Notes under the pieces: model-generated
Databases searched by the model: none
The model's input: the letters and a program-made list of their open reading frames with translations, nothing else
Told to the model about the DNA's origin: nothing
Origin: Bacteroidetes bacterium UBA4416
GTDB lineage: Bacteria; Bacteroidota; Bacteroidia; B-17B0; Aurantibacillaceae
Assembly (NCBI GenBank): GCA_002390745.1
Contig: DGQK01000021.1
Location: 48,809-90,696, forward strand
Direction: 5' to 3'
DNA length: 41,888 nucleotides
Part shown: piece after piece, positions 24,655 to 33,932 of the stretch
Layout of the letters: each line of letters starts with the position of its first letter
Numbering within the stretch: position 1 is the stretch's first letter
Program-made: the position numbers and the translations under genes

Positions 24655-26127
24655 TCAGCTCGTCTTCCCCGCGATCATTTCGCTCACGATCTTCGCGCTC
24701 AGCAGGCCGAGAGGGATGCCGCCTCCGGGATGGACACTGCCGCCGCAGAAGTATAGGTCTTTGATGCGGCTACTGCTATTGGCATGCCGTAAAAACGCCG
24801 CGTACTTATTGTTGGAAGAATTGCCATAGAGTGAGCCGCCCGAAGAGCCGGTGCGCTGTTCGATCAGGTAAGGATCGAGTACGTCTTCCACCTCAATGAA
24901 CGCTTCAATATCAGTTTTCAGCACGCGGTTGATCTTAGCAATTATATGCTTTCGCATCTCCTGTACGTATTGAACAGGCTCTCCGGAACTGTTGTGCGGC
25001 ATGTTCGCCATCACGAACCAGTTCTCGCACCCTTCGGGCGCATCACCCGGCGTCACCTTCGAGGTGATGTTGATATAGGTTGTCGGGTCGTGGTAAGGCT
25101 TCTTCTCCCCGAACATGGTTTTAAATTCCTCTTCGCCATTGGCACTGAACAGAATATTGTGCAGCCCCAGCTCCTTGAATTCTTTTTTAATGCCCCAGTA
25201 AAAGATCAGCGCCGACAATGATTTTTCCTGCGACAGGATCTTTTCGGGATAATATCTTTTGTCGAGGAGTTTAGTATAGAGCTGCTTAATGTCCACATCG
25301 CTTACCACTATATCCGCAGGAAACTCTCCCTGCTCCGTAATAACACCGACGGCTTTGTCATTCAGCGTTTTCACCTGCTTTACTTTCGTGTTCAGGTGAT
25401 AAACGGCTCCCAGCTCCAGGCTGATCTCATAGAGGTGCCTGGTAATATCGTACATGCCGCCTTTGGGAGCGAAGGCCCCGATGTTATGCTCCAGGTGCGC
25501 AATGATGTTGATGATGGCGGGCGCCTGGTAAGGGTCCGAACCGTTATAGGTCGCAAAGCGGTTGAAGAGCTGAACTGTTTTTTTATTTTTAAACCGTGCG
25601 CTGTTGAGCTCGTTCATGGTCTTGCTCATTTTGAGCTTCCCGATATTGAGGATGGCTTTAGCGGTTTTCAGGTTGAGGAAGGTGGAAAGCCTGTGCAGAG
25701 ATCGCTCCATGAAGATCTCCGAGGTGAGCTCATAAGCCGTGGCGCTGTACTTTAACTGATCGTATACCGACTGCTTGTCCTCGCCAAGCTTCGCCGCCAC
25801 CTCCTCTGCAAATCTGGTTTTGTCGGTATAAGCGGTAAGCCTCGTGCCGTCCTCATAAAAGTAGTTACAGATCTTATCCAGCGACAGGTACTCAAATTTC
25901 CGCCGGCTGCCGCTGATGCGCGTCAGCTCTTCTATCAGCGCGGGAAGTGTGAATACCGAAGGGCCCATATCAAAGCGGTACCGCCCGAGATGCTGAACCG
26001 TGAGTTTCCCTCCCACATAGCCGTTGGCTTCCAGTACGGCTACCTTATGCCCTGCTGCCGAAAGCCTGACCGCTGCTGCCAGGCCGGCCACTCCCGAACC
26101 GATGATGATGATGTTTTTTTGCTGCAT
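24655..26127 (-). CDS. crtD: CrtD-type carotenoid 3,4-desaturase
   Basis: The 490-residue FAD enzyme belongs to the CrtI/CrtN/CrtD family. IIIIGSGVAGLAAAVRLSAA near residue 6 is the dinucleotide-binding fold; FDMGPSVFTLPALIEEL and FNRFATYNGSDPYQAPA follow the flavobacterial CrtD-type pattern. YFCGGSVHPGGGIPLGLLSA near the end is the C-terminal FAD motif. In related clusters this paralogue acts on 1-hydroxy-carotenoids and adds a 3,4 double bond, but function cannot be proven from sequence and an isomerase-like role is possible. It is divergent from crtI. Confidence 0.72.
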   Translation of the reverse strand: MQQKNIIIIGSGVAGLAAAVRLSAAGHKVAVLEANGYVGGKLTVQHLGRYRFDMGPSVFTLPALIEELTRISGSRRKFEYLSLDKICNYFYEDGTRLTAYTDKTRFAEEVAAKLGEDKQSVYDQLKYSATAYELTSEIFMERSLHRLSTFLNLKTAKAILNIGKLKMSKTMNELNSARFKNKKTVQLFNRFATYNGSDPYQAPAIINIIAHLEHNIGAFAPKGGMYDITRHLYEISLELGAVYHLNTKVKQVKTLNDKAVGVITEQGEFPADIVVSDVDIKQLYTKLLDKRYYPEKILSQEKSLSALIFYWGIKKEFKELGLHNILFSANGEEEFKTMFGEKKPYHDPTTYINITSKVTPGDAPEGCENWFVMANMPHNSSGEPVQYVQEMRKHIIAKINRVLKTDIEAFIEVEDVLDPYLIEQRTGSSGGSLYGNSSNNKYAAFLRHANSSSRIKDLYFCGGSVHPGGGIPLGLLSAKIVSEMIAGKTS

Positions 26128-26264
26128 TTATAGCGTCTTCATAATGAACAGGTCGTACTGAACTTGATTCAGCATCTCATGAGCCCCGGAAACACGTTCA
26201 GGGTAACCGGCGAAGAGTGATCAAGATCAAAAAAAATCTCCAAATAATCCGTAAGTTTAAGCAT

Positions 26265-26272
26265 TATTTTTC
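26265..26272 (+). promoter_or_regulatory. possible -7 box of crtI
   Basis: TATTTTTC fits TAnnTTTG except for the last base and lies 10 bases before the ATG at 26283, in the 155-base divergent region between crtD and crtI. Confidence 0.35.
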
Positions 26273-26282
26273 GTGTTCTCCA

Positions 26283-27758
26283 ATGTCAAAACAAGTAACT
26301 ATCATCGGCTCCGGATTTTCAGGCTTATCTGCTGCCTGCTACCTCGCCAGGGAAGGCTTCGGCGTAACCGTACTCGAAAAGCATGACCGTGTAGGCGGCA
26401 GGGCCAGGCAGTTTGAAGCACAGGGCTTTGCTTTCGATATGGGGCCAAGCTGGTACTGGATGCCCGACATCTTTGAATCATTTTTTGCCGATTTCGGAAA
26501 AAAAGTATCCGACTATTATGAGCTCGAAAGACTCTCTCCTTCTTACCGGGTGTTTTATCCCGACGGGCCGGTGGACATCCCTTCTGATATGAACGAACTT
26601 TATGCGCTCTTTGAACGTATGGAAAAAGGCAGTGCGGAAAAGCTCAGGCAGTTTTTAAAAGAAGCGGAGTACAAATACGAAGTGGGCATGCACGACCTGG
26701 TATACAGGCCCGGCATCTCCATCATGGAGTTTATGGATGCCCGTTTTCTGAAAGGCCTGTTCAAGCTCGATGTGCTCACCTCCATGTCGAAGCATATCCG
26801 CAGGTTCTTTTCCAATCCCAGGCTCATCCAGCTGCTCGAATTTCCGGTGCTCTTTTTAGGCGCACTGCCTCAGAACACGCCGGCGCTCTACAGCCTGATG
26901 AACTACGCCGATATGGTGGGCGGCACCTGGTACCCGAAAGGTGGTATGGTAAAGATCGTGGAAGCCATGCACCAGCTGGCGATGGAGCTTGGCGTTAAAT
27001 TCATTTTCAATGCCGATGTTTCTAAAATTTCCGTAGAGAACAAAAAAGCAACTGTCCTCAAAACGGATATAGACCATAACGGTTTCGATGCCCTTGTTTC
27101 TTCTGCCGATTACAGGCATACGGACAAGGTGCTCCTCGACCCTGCTTACAGCAATTATTCCGACAGCTACTGGGAAAGCCGGAAAATGGCGCCTTCCAGC
27201 CTGATCTTTTACCTGGGTGTCAATAAAAAAATCGACGGGCTACTGCATCACAACCTATTTTTTGACGAGGATTTCGATGCACATGCCAAAGAAATATACA
27301 GCACCCCGCAATGGCCGGCAAAACCTCTATTTTATGTGAGCTGCCCTTCGAAGACGGACCCGCTCACCGCACCGGAGGGAAAAGAAAACCTGTTCATCCT
27401 CATTCCGATTGCACCCAACCTGGAAGACGACAAAGCCACCAACGACCATTACTTCGATTTAGTGATCAAACGCATCGAGCGCTTTACGGGAGTACCGTTC
27501 AAAGAAGAGGTGATTTACCGCCGTGATTTTGCGACCCGGGATTTTATCACAGAGTACAATTCCTTTAAAGGCAACGCTTACGGGCTTGCCAATACGCTTT
27601 CCCAAACCGCCATTTTAAAACCGGCCCTGAAGAATAAAAATGTTAAAAATTTATTCTATACCGGGCAGCTTACGGTTCCGGGGCCGGGTGTCCCGCCAAG
27701 CCTCATCTCCGGAAAGCTGGTGGCAGAACAGGTTAAAGCCTACCTGTCGGTTCATTAA
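26283..27758 (+). CDS. crtI: phytoene desaturase
   Basis: CrtI introduces double bonds into phytoene to give lycopene or a related chromophore, with FAD, at the inner membrane. I start at the ATG at 26283 (491 residues), giving MSKQVTIIGSGFSGLSAACY; an earlier non-ATG start would add 22 residues that break the family's usual N-terminus. FDMGPSWYWMPDIFESFF and YYELERLSPSYRVFY follow the Bacteroidota CrtI pattern. YTGQLTVPGPGVPPSLISGK near the end is the C-terminal FAD motif. It is divergent from the CrtD-type gene and followed by crtB. Confidence 0.9.
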   Translation: MSKQVTIIGSGFSGLSAACYLAREGFGVTVLEKHDRVGGRARQFEAQGFAFDMGPSWYWMPDIFESFFADFGKKVSDYYELERLSPSYRVFYPDGPVDIPSDMNELYALFERMEKGSAEKLRQFLKEAEYKYEVGMHDLVYRPGISIMEFMDARFLKGLFKLDVLTSMSKHIRRFFSNPRLIQLLEFPVLFLGALPQNTPALYSLMNYADMVGGTWYPKGGMVKIVEAMHQLAMELGVKFIFNADVSKISVENKKATVLKTDIDHNGFDALVSSADYRHTDKVLLDPAYSNYSDSYWESRKMAPSSLIFYLGVNKKIDGLLHHNLFFDEDFDAHAKEIYSTPQWPAKPLFYVSCPSKTDPLTAPEGKENLFILIPIAPNLEDDKATNDHYFDLVIKRIERFTGVPFKEEVIYRRDFATRDFITEYNSFKGNAYGLANTLSQTAILKPALKNKNVKNLFYTGQLTVPGPGVPPSLISGKLVAEQVKAYLSVH

Positions 27759-27777
27759 AAATACACACTGATGGGTA

Positions 27778-27808
27778 TTGCTAAATTGCCTAAGGACAAA
27801 TAATTTTG
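27778..27808 (+). promoter_or_regulatory. crtB promoter
   Basis: TTG (27778-27780), a 20-base spacer and TAATTTTG (27801-27808) match the Bacteroidota -33/-7 promoter closely. The ATG of crtB is 22 bases further on, so crtB can be expressed separately from crtI. Confidence 0.6.
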
Positions 27809-27830
27809 TTATCTTAGCAGACTTTGAAGC

Positions 27831-28667
27831 ATGAAACAATTATTTGACAAGGTTAGTGTAAGAACCAGTAAAATGGTGACCAACAGCTACAGCACCTCTT
27901 TTTCGCTGGGTATCCGGTTTTTGCACGTTCATTTTCGTGAGCCCATCTATGGCATCTACGGCTTTGTGCGCTTTGCCGATGAGATTGTGGATACTTTCCA
28001 TGAGTATGACAAAAAAGCCCTGCTGGATGAATTCCGGAAAGATACTTTTTTAGCTATTTCCCGCGGCATCAGCCTCAACCCTGTGCTGAACAGCTTTCAG
28101 AAAGTGGTGAACGATTATAAGATAGACCATACGCTCATCGATACTTTCCTGAAAAGCATGGAGATGGACCTTGATAAAAAGGCCTACGATGTCAACGGAT
28201 ATAAAGAATACATCCTGGGCAGCGCGGAAGTGGTGGGCCTGATGTGCCTGAAAGTATTTGTGAAGGCCGACGAAAAGATGTACCGGGAGCTTACTCCTTA
28301 TGCAATGGCCCTGGGATCGGCTTTTCAGAAGATCAATTTCCTGCGCGACCTGCATGCCGATTACCTCGGTATGGGACGTGTGTATTTCCCGAATGTGGAA
28401 TTAACCGAGCTGGATCCTGAAACCAAAGCGGCGCTGGAGGATGATATTGAAATTGACTTTAATAAAGGCCTGGAAGGCATCAAGCTGCTTCCAAAAGACT
28501 CGCGCTTTGGCGTGTACGTAGCGTACATTTATTACAGAAAGCTCTTCAATAAAATAAAATCCCTTCACCCGGAACGCATTCTCGAAGAGCGCATCCGCAT
28601 TCCCAATTCTCAGAAGATGGCTTTATTCGCCAGCTCTTACGTTCGCCACAGCTTAAATCTTTTGTAA
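27831..28667 (+). CDS. crtB: phytoene synthase
   Basis: CrtB condenses two geranylgeranyl diphosphates to phytoene, releasing two pyrophosphates. The 278-residue protein is of the normal length. The first Asp-rich motif FVRFADEIVDTFHEYD (about 45-60) and the second, NFLRDLHADYLGMGR (about 171-185), bind the substrate diphosphates through Mg2+. SYSTSFSLGIRFL near residue 17 is the flap region typical of the squalene/phytoene synthase family. A squalene synthase role is less likely given the neighbouring desaturases and idi. Confidence 0.92.
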   Translation: MKQLFDKVSVRTSKMVTNSYSTSFSLGIRFLHVHFREPIYGIYGFVRFADEIVDTFHEYDKKALLDEFRKDTFLAISRGISLNPVLNSFQKVVNDYKIDHTLIDTFLKSMEMDLDKKAYDVNGYKEYILGSAEVVGLMCLKVFVKADEKMYRELTPYAMALGSAFQKINFLRDLHADYLGMGRVYFPNVELTELDPETKAALEDDIEIDFNKGLEGIKLLPKDSRFGVYVAYIYYRKLFNKIKSLHPERILEERIRIPNSQKMALFASSYVRHSLNLL

Positions 28668-28672
28668 TTTTG
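28665..28672 (+). promoter_or_regulatory. possible -7 box of idi
   Basis: TAATTTTG overlaps the crtB stop codon and fits TAnnTTTG exactly. It would give idi a leader of about 92 bases that includes the hairpin at 28690-28709. Confidence 0.4.
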
Positions 28673-28689
28673 CGACAACCAAATTCCTC

Positions 28690-28709
28690 CTTCGGGAAGG
28701 TGCCCGAAG
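28690..28709 (+). promoter_or_regulatory. hairpin in the crtB-idi gap
   Basis: CTTCGGG (28690-28696) pairs exactly with CCCGAAG (28703-28709) around a 6-base loop. No T-run follows, so it looks like a processing or leader structure and not a terminator. Confidence 0.4.
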
Positions 28710-28771
28710 AAGCGGGGATGCTATCGACTCATTAAATCAAAGCCAGGTTCCTATAGTAAAACAATGTTTCA

Positions 28772-29275
28772 ATGGCCGATGAGTATGTGATACTGGTAGA
28801 TGAGCAGGACAACGAGATCGGGGTCATGGAAAAGATGCTGGCACATCGCGAAGGAAGGCTGCACCGGGCTTTTTCCATTTTTATTTTCAACGCCGACAAC
28901 GAATTGCTGCTGCAACAGCGAGCCCTCCATAAATACCACAGCGGCGGACTGTGGACCAATACCTGCTGCTCGCATCCCCGCCCTCACGAAACCATTAAGG
29001 ATGCTGCCCACCGTCGCCTCTTCGAAGAAATGGGCTTTGATTGCGAGCTCAGCATCAAAACATCTTTTATTTACCGCAGCCCTTTTGAGAACGGGCTTAC
29101 CGAGCACGAATTCGACTATGTGCTCACCGGGCATTTCGACGGGCAGCCGCGCATCGAGCCGGAAGAAGTGCAGGCCTTTCGTTGGGTGGCACTCGATGAC
29201 GTAAAGAAAGACATCCTTCAACACCCGGAACAATACACCAGCTGGTTCAGGATTGCCCTCGGTGAAGCCTTTTAA
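28772..29275 (+). CDS. idi: isopentenyl-diphosphate delta-isomerase, type 1
   Basis: Idi interconverts isopentenyl and dimethylallyl diphosphate, the entry to isoprenoids. The 167-residue Nudix-fold protein has WTNTCCSHPRP, carrying the catalytic Cys and a metal-binding His, AAHRRLFEEMGF, a Nudix-box remnant, and EHEFDYVL, holding the glutamates that bind the metal. FRWVALDDVKKDI is the usual C-terminal element. It ends the carotenoid cluster, 104 bases after crtB. Type 1 Idi is found alongside carotenoid genes in many Bacteroidota. Confidence 0.93.
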   Translation: MADEYVILVDEQDNEIGVMEKMLAHREGRLHRAFSIFIFNADNELLLQQRALHKYHSGGLWTNTCCSHPRPHETIKDAAHRRLFEEMGFDCELSIKTSFIYRSPFENGLTEHEFDYVLTGHFDGQPRIEPEEVQAFRWVALDDVKKDILQHPEQYTSWFRIALGEAF

Positions 29276-29549
29276 CGCTGCCTGCGTTGGCATAGTACAG
29301 AAGCAAAAGAGCTTTTGCAACAACCCCATTTCAAAAAAAATACAATTTCCTGCTAAAAAATATACGGCAACGGAACTAACCACGGCCGGTTCCGGGGCGC
29401 TGAATCCCGCAACAGCAAAGCCATCCGGCCAGATAAGCAAGCGCAGGGCCTCACTTAAAAAATCAGGCAAAAAAAGAGGTGAATTATTTTGTACACTAAA
29501 AAGTATACGCTTAATTAGTTGAACCTAATAACATTAACCCAGAAAGATC
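29276..29549 (+). promoter_or_regulatory. leader of the M4 protease gene with GC-rich hairpins
   Basis: GCAAAAG/CTTTTGC (29303-29309, 29312-29318) follows idi. GGCCGG (29384-29389) then pairs with CCGGCC (29425-29430), enclosing CGGGGCGCTGAATCCCGC, which can form an inner stem. Downstream TTATTTTG (29484-29491) is one base off the -7 consensus, 58 bases before the ATG. The region is A-rich between the hairpins. An open frame of 89 codons (29253-29522) overlaps the end of idi and looks non-coding. Confidence 0.4.
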
Positions 29550-32500
29550 ATGATTAAATTCCCTACTTTGCTGATCGCAACCTGCATCAGCTCCCTCCTG
29601 CTCGGGCAGGGTAACATGGAACAAGTTCCGGGAACCAAGACCGGCTTCTTGTCCAAAGCTACAGGCTTGCCAAATTATGTAAGCTTCGATAAACATGCCC
29701 GGGTAATCAGCGCTGCATTTCCGGCCTGGATGGCGGGCCAATTTGCCGGGCAGGCAGAGGTCACATTCCGGAAATATAAAACGGAGACAGATGGGATGGG
29801 GATCAGGCATGACCGCTACAACGAATATTATAAGAATTACCTGCTGGAAGGCAGTATGCTCATGACGCATGAAGCGGAAGGCCTGGTGTATGCTTTCAGC
29901 GGCGAATGGTACAAAAATATAAAGCCTGCCAACAGTGTGTCGCTTTCCGAAAAAGAAGCGCTTGCCTATGCCTTGAAAAACGTCAATGCCCGGCGCTACA
30001 AGTGGGAGAATGCCGCCGAAGAGGCCCACATGAAGGAAGTAACAGGCAACCCCGGTTTTTCTTATAAGCCGGAAGGCGTGCTGGTATTGGTACCGGTGTT
30101 TGAAAAGGAAGTAACCTACCGTTATGCCTATAAATTCAACATCTATGCTGAGCTACCTCTGTCACGCGCTTACATTTATGTGGATGCGTCGACCGGCGGG
30201 GTGATCCTGAAAAAAGACATTCTGTGTACCGCCAATGCTACCGGAACGGCCAACACCAAATACAGCGGCACACAAACCATTACAACCGACAGTTATACCG
30301 GCGGCTACCGGCTGCGCGAAACAGGACGCGGAAACGGCATCGAAACCTATAACCTCAATAACGGAAGCACTTACAGCAACACGGATTTTACCAATGCTTC
30401 CACATCCTGGACAAGCACAGGCACCAACCAGGCGGCAACCGACGCCCATTGGGGTGCGGAAAAAACCTACGACTATTACTACAATACCTTCAACCGCAAC
30501 AGCATCGACGACAACGGCTTCAAGCTCCTGAGCTATGTACATTATAGCACTAACTATGTGAATGCTTTTTGGGATGGACAGCGTATGACCTATGGCGACG
30601 GCAACGTGTCGCAGGGATTTACCATCATGACAGGACTGGATGTATGCGGCCATGAGATCACGCACGGAGTGGTGGAAAATACGGCCAACCTGGGCAATGG
30701 CGAAGCCGGCGCGCTCAACGAAGCCTTTGCCGATATTTTCGGGACCTCCGTGGAATGGTACGCACGCCCCAGCCAGCACGACTGGCTGATGGGTAAAGAC
30801 ATTACAACTTCGGGCGCAGGCCTCAGGAACATGTCGAACCCTAATCAATTACAGCAACCCGACACTTACAACGGTACCTACTGGGATGCCGGCGGAGAGG
30901 TGCATACCAACAATGGCCCCTGCATCTATTGGTTTTACCTGCTCTCGGTGGGCGGCAGCGGCACCAACGATAACAACCAGGCTTATTCGGTAACAGCTAT
31001 TACCATGGCAAAAGCTCAAGCCATTGCTTACCGGGCCCTCACCGTATACATGACCCCCAATACAACCTATGCCGACGTACGCAACTACACCATCCAGGCT
31101 GCTAAAGACCTTTACGGTTCCTGCTCGCCGGAAGTGATCCAAACCACCAATGCCTGGTATGCCGTTGGGGTTGGCGCTCAATACAGCGCACCAAGCATCC
31201 TGCCGGCCTTTTCCGGCGACATCCTGGCATCATGCTCCCTCCCGCTCACCGTACAGTTCAGCAATACAACCAATGCAGCCTCTGCTTATTCCTGGAATTT
31301 CGGCGACGGCAGCACAGGCACCGCCACATCACCCGCACACACCTATACGGCCAACGGAACCTATACAGTGAAAATGAAAGCTACCAGCTGTACAGGAACC
31401 ACTTCCGACTCGGTTATAAAAACTTCGTACATCGTGATTAACTCACCCTCCGTTCCGAACGCGACCGGCGCTACAGTATGCAGCGGCGCATCCGCCAATC
31501 TCAGCGCTTCGGGCAACGGAACGGTGAAATGGTACGATGCTGCTACGGGAGGCTCCTTACTGGCTACCGGCAACAATTATACTACTCCGCCCCTGAGCAG
31601 CTCTACCACCTATTATGCGGTGAATACCACCACCCAGGCTCCCGTGTTTGGCGGGCCTGCCAACAATACCGTCTTCGGCGGCGGCTCCTACTTTACCGTC
31701 ATCGGTACCGATCACTACCAGACCTTCAATGTCCTTCAGCCCTGCACTCTGAAAACAGTGGTGGTATACTCCGGAGCTGCCGGCAACCGCATCATCCAGC
31801 TGCGTAATTCGGCATCGGCTGTACTGACCTCAACAACCGTAAACCTCGCCAGCGGAACGCAAACCGTTACGCTGAACTTTACGCTGACTCCCGGCTCCAA
31901 CTACCAGCTGAACCTCAGCGGCTCTTCTCCGGTGACAAACTTGTACCGCAACAATACAGGCTCCGGCTATCCGTATAATATAAACAGCCTGGTCAACATC
32001 ACCGGCAACGATGTGGGCAGCAGCTATTATTATTATTTCTACAACTGGCAGGTGCAGGCCGAAGGATGCCAAAGCCCGCCGGTAGCCGTGACCGCCAGCG
32101 TGAGTACGGGAGGAAGCCTGTCGGTTAACAGCCCCTCGCTATGTGCCGGTTCTACCGCAACGCTCACTGCCGGAGGCGCCACCAGTTATACCTGGACGAG
32201 CGGCCCCAACACTGCCAGCTATGCCGTAAGTCCGACAGCTACTACGGTATATTCGGTGAGTGGCACAACAGCTGGCGGCTGCATCAATACGGCCACCACC
32301 CAGGTAACGGTTAGCAACCTGCCTTCCACATCGGCGATATCGGCCAGCATTTGCGCGGGCGCTACTGCCACCCTGAACGCCAGCGGTGCTGCAAGCTACT
32401 CATGGAACACCGGCGCCAACACCGCCAGCATCCTGGTAAGTCCATCCTCCACCACCGTGTATACGGTAACAGGCACATCGGCTGCGGGCTGTGCCAAAAC

Positions 32501-33653
32501 CACAACCGCTTCGGTAACGGTGGGAAGTGCGCCTGCTATCTCGGTAAGCTCGCAAACCATCTGTACCGGCGCTCAGGCCATACTGTCGGCCAGCGGCGTC
32601 AGCACCTATTCCTGGAGCTCAGGACCTAATACGGCCAGCTATAGCGTATCGCCGGCATCTACTACTGTATATACCGTTTCGGGAACCTTAACGGGCTGCG
32701 CCGTAACAGCCGTGCAAACAGCTACGGTAACGGTGAACGCCCTGCCGTCGGTAAGCGTCAATAACGCCACGGTTTGCGCAGGCGGCAACGTGGTCCTGAC
32801 GGCCAGTGGCGCTGCGGGCTACAGCTGGAACACAGGCGCTACGGGCCCTTCGGTTTCCGTTACACCAACTGCCTCTACGGTATATGTTGTAACCGGGACA
32901 TCGGCTTCGTCGTGCGTGAATACCGCTACCAGCGCCGTAACGGTTACCAGTGCCCCATTCATCAGTGTGAGCTCCGTGTCGGTATGTGCCGGTTCCACTG
33001 CTTCCCTGTCGGCCAGCGGTGTGAATACCTATACCTGGAATACGGGAGCCTCCACTCCGGGCCTGTCGGTTTCCCCATCTGCAACAACGGTCTATACCGT
33101 GAGCGGCAACCTGAGCGGTTGCAGTGTCATCGTCTCACAAACGGCTACCGTCACCGTGAACCCGGTTCCGCTGGTGAGCCTCTCTGCTGCCGCAAGCGAC
33201 GTTTGTGTGACTAACGGCACGATCCTGTTAAGCGGCTCTCCGGCAGGCGGAACGTACTCGGGTACTGCTGTCAGCGGGAACAGCTTCAATCCGGCATTGG
33301 CAGGAGCGGGAGTCTTCACACTCAATTACCTGTACACCACTACTGAGGGCTGTTCAGCCACAGCTGCCAAAACCGTGACGGTGGAATTATGTACGGGCAT
33401 TGCCTCCCTGTCCTCCGAAGCTGTTGCAGTGTATCCGGTTCCGGCCGGCAACGAGCTGAACATACGCCTGAGCTCCGATATGCTGTCTTCGGCCAGCATC
33501 GAGCTGTACGATGCCCGGGGAAGGCTCGTGATCTCACAACAGGCCAGAGAACTGATCACAAACCTCCCGGTGCAGTCGCTGGCTCCCGGCATTTATAATC
33601 TGCGCGTGAGCTGCGACAAAGGCGAGTTGATCCGCCGCATCGTCAAGGAATAA
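29550..33653 (+). CDS. T9SS-exported M4 (thermolysin-type) metalloprotease
   Basis: The 1367-residue zinc protease has a signal peptide (about 1-20), an FTP/PepSY-type propeptide (about 60-215), and an M4 catalytic domain (about 225-550). GHEITHGVVENTANLG near 366-381 holds the HExxH zinc site and GALNEAFADIFG near 387 gives the third ligand, Glu. A PKD domain (YSWNFGDGSTGTATSP, about 575-630) and another Ig-like unit follow, then a jelly-roll-like stretch, five tandem Ig-like repeats (about 855-1205), and a type A T9SS sorting domain (AVYPVPAGNELNIRL, with Val in place of the usual Asn of YPNP; LIRRIVKE at the end). Degradation of extracellular protein is the likely role. Confidence 0.93.
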   Translation: MIKFPTLLIATCISSLLLGQGNMEQVPGTKTGFLSKATGLPNYVSFDKHARVISAAFPAWMAGQFAGQAEVTFRKYKTETDGMGIRHDRYNEYYKNYLLEGSMLMTHEAEGLVYAFSGEWYKNIKPANSVSLSEKEALAYALKNVNARRYKWENAAEEAHMKEVTGNPGFSYKPEGVLVLVPVFEKEVTYRYAYKFNIYAELPLSRAYIYVDASTGGVILKKDILCTANATGTANTKYSGTQTITTDSYTGGYRLRETGRGNGIETYNLNNGSTYSNTDFTNASTSWTSTGTNQAATDAHWGAEKTYDYYYNTFNRNSIDDNGFKLLSYVHYSTNYVNAFWDGQRMTYGDGNVSQGFTIMTGLDVCGHEITHGVVENTANLGNGEAGALNEAFADIFGTSVEWYARPSQHDWLMGKDITTSGAGLRNMSNPNQLQQPDTYNGTYWDAGGEVHTNNGPCIYWFYLLSVGGSGTNDNNQAYSVTAITMAKAQAIAYRALTVYMTPNTTYADVRNYTIQAAKDLYGSCSPEVIQTTNAWYAVGVGAQYSAPSILPAFSGDILASCSLPLTVQFSNTTNAASAYSWNFGDGSTGTATSPAHTYTANGTYTVKMKATSCTGTTSDSVIKTSYIVINSPSVPNATGATVCSGASANLSASGNGTVKWYDAATGGSLLATGNNYTTPPLSSSTTYYAVNTTTQAPVFGGPANNTVFGGGSYFTVIGTDHYQTFNVLQPCTLKTVVVYSGAAGNRIIQLRNSASAVLTSTTVNLASGTQTVTLNFTLTPGSNYQLNLSGSSPVTNLYRNNTGSGYPYNINSLVNITGNDVGSSYYYYFYNWQVQAEGCQSPPVAVTASVSTGGSLSVNSPSLCAGSTATLTAGGATSYTWTSGPNTASYAVSPTATTVYSVSGTTAGGCINTATTQVTVSNLPSTSAISASICAGATATLNASGAASYSWNTGANTASILVSPSSTTVYTVTGTSAAGCAKTTTASVTVGSAPAISVSSQTICTGAQAILSASGVSTYSWSSGPNTASYSVSPASTTVYTVSGTLTGCAVTAVQTATVTVNALPSVSVNNATVCAGGNVVLTASGAAGYSWNTGATGPSVSVTPTASTVYVVTGTSASSCVNTATSAVTVTSAPFISVSSVSVCAGSTASLSASGVNTYTWNTGASTPGLSVSPSATTVYTVSGNLSGCSVIVSQTATVTVNPVPLVSLSAAASDVCVTNGTILLSGSPAGGTYSGTAVSGNSFNPALAGAGVFTLNYLYTTTEGCSATAAKTVTVELCTGIASLSSEAVAVYPVPAGNELNIRLSSDMLSSASIELYDARGRLVISQQARELITNLPVQSLAPGIYNLRVSCDKGELIRRIVKE
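32110..33165 (+). repeat. five Ig-like repeats in the M4 protease
   Basis: Five units of about 70 residues (210 bp) follow each other. Each starts with a short AP- or LP-strand, then C-A-G, a Ser/Gly-rich strand, Y-x-W-x-x-G, and T-V-Y-x-V-x-G. They match the seven units in the M43 protease at 37650-39120. Confidence 0.85.
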
Positions 33654-33680
33654 GATGGAATAAGAACCGGCAGGATTCTG

Positions 33681-33722
33681 AAAAGCCGTTGCGTGCCCTG
33701 ATGCCGCAACGGCTTTTCCTTT
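33681..33722 (+). terminator. Rho-independent terminator of the M4 protease gene
   Basis: AAAAGCCGTTGCG (33681-33693) and CGCAACGGCTTTT (33705-33717) form an exact 13-bp stem with an 11-base loop, followed by a T-rich stretch, 28 bases after the stop codon. Confidence 0.9.
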
Positions 33723-33896
33723 TTATAAAAAGCATTTTCCTGAACGCCCCTTCATGATCCGGCCCGTGACCAAAGCCCATTTCACACGCGCCCCGGACTT
33801 CCGGAGCCTCCTGTATAATGCCGGAGCTCTCTCACCCAATAACACAATACACTCATTATCAATAAATTAATTATTTTTAATTTTCAGATTATTCCT

Positions 33897-33904
33897 TATT
33901 TTTG
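33897..33904 (+). promoter_or_regulatory. -7 box of the pyrophosphatase gene
   Basis: TATTTTTG fits TAnnTTTG exactly, 28 bases before the ATG at 33933. The preceding 175 bases after the M4 terminator hold a repeated CCGGAGC but no gene. Confidence 0.5.
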
Positions 33905-33932
33905 CAACCCTTATTTAACTTTATTTGACACT

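Noticed and set aside
26217..26282. Upstream start of crtI
   Set aside because: The start is not ATG and the extra 22 residues are not part of the family's N-terminus; the ATG at 26283 fits better.
29384..29460. Possible cobalamin riboswitch before the M4 protease
   Set aside because: CCCGCAACAGC and GCCAGATAAGC vaguely recall conserved cobalamin blocks, but the other blocks and their order are missing and the gene has no link to B12.
29253..29522. 89-codon frame overlapping the end of idi
   Set aside because: It shares bases with idi in another frame, runs through hairpins and has no recognisable features.
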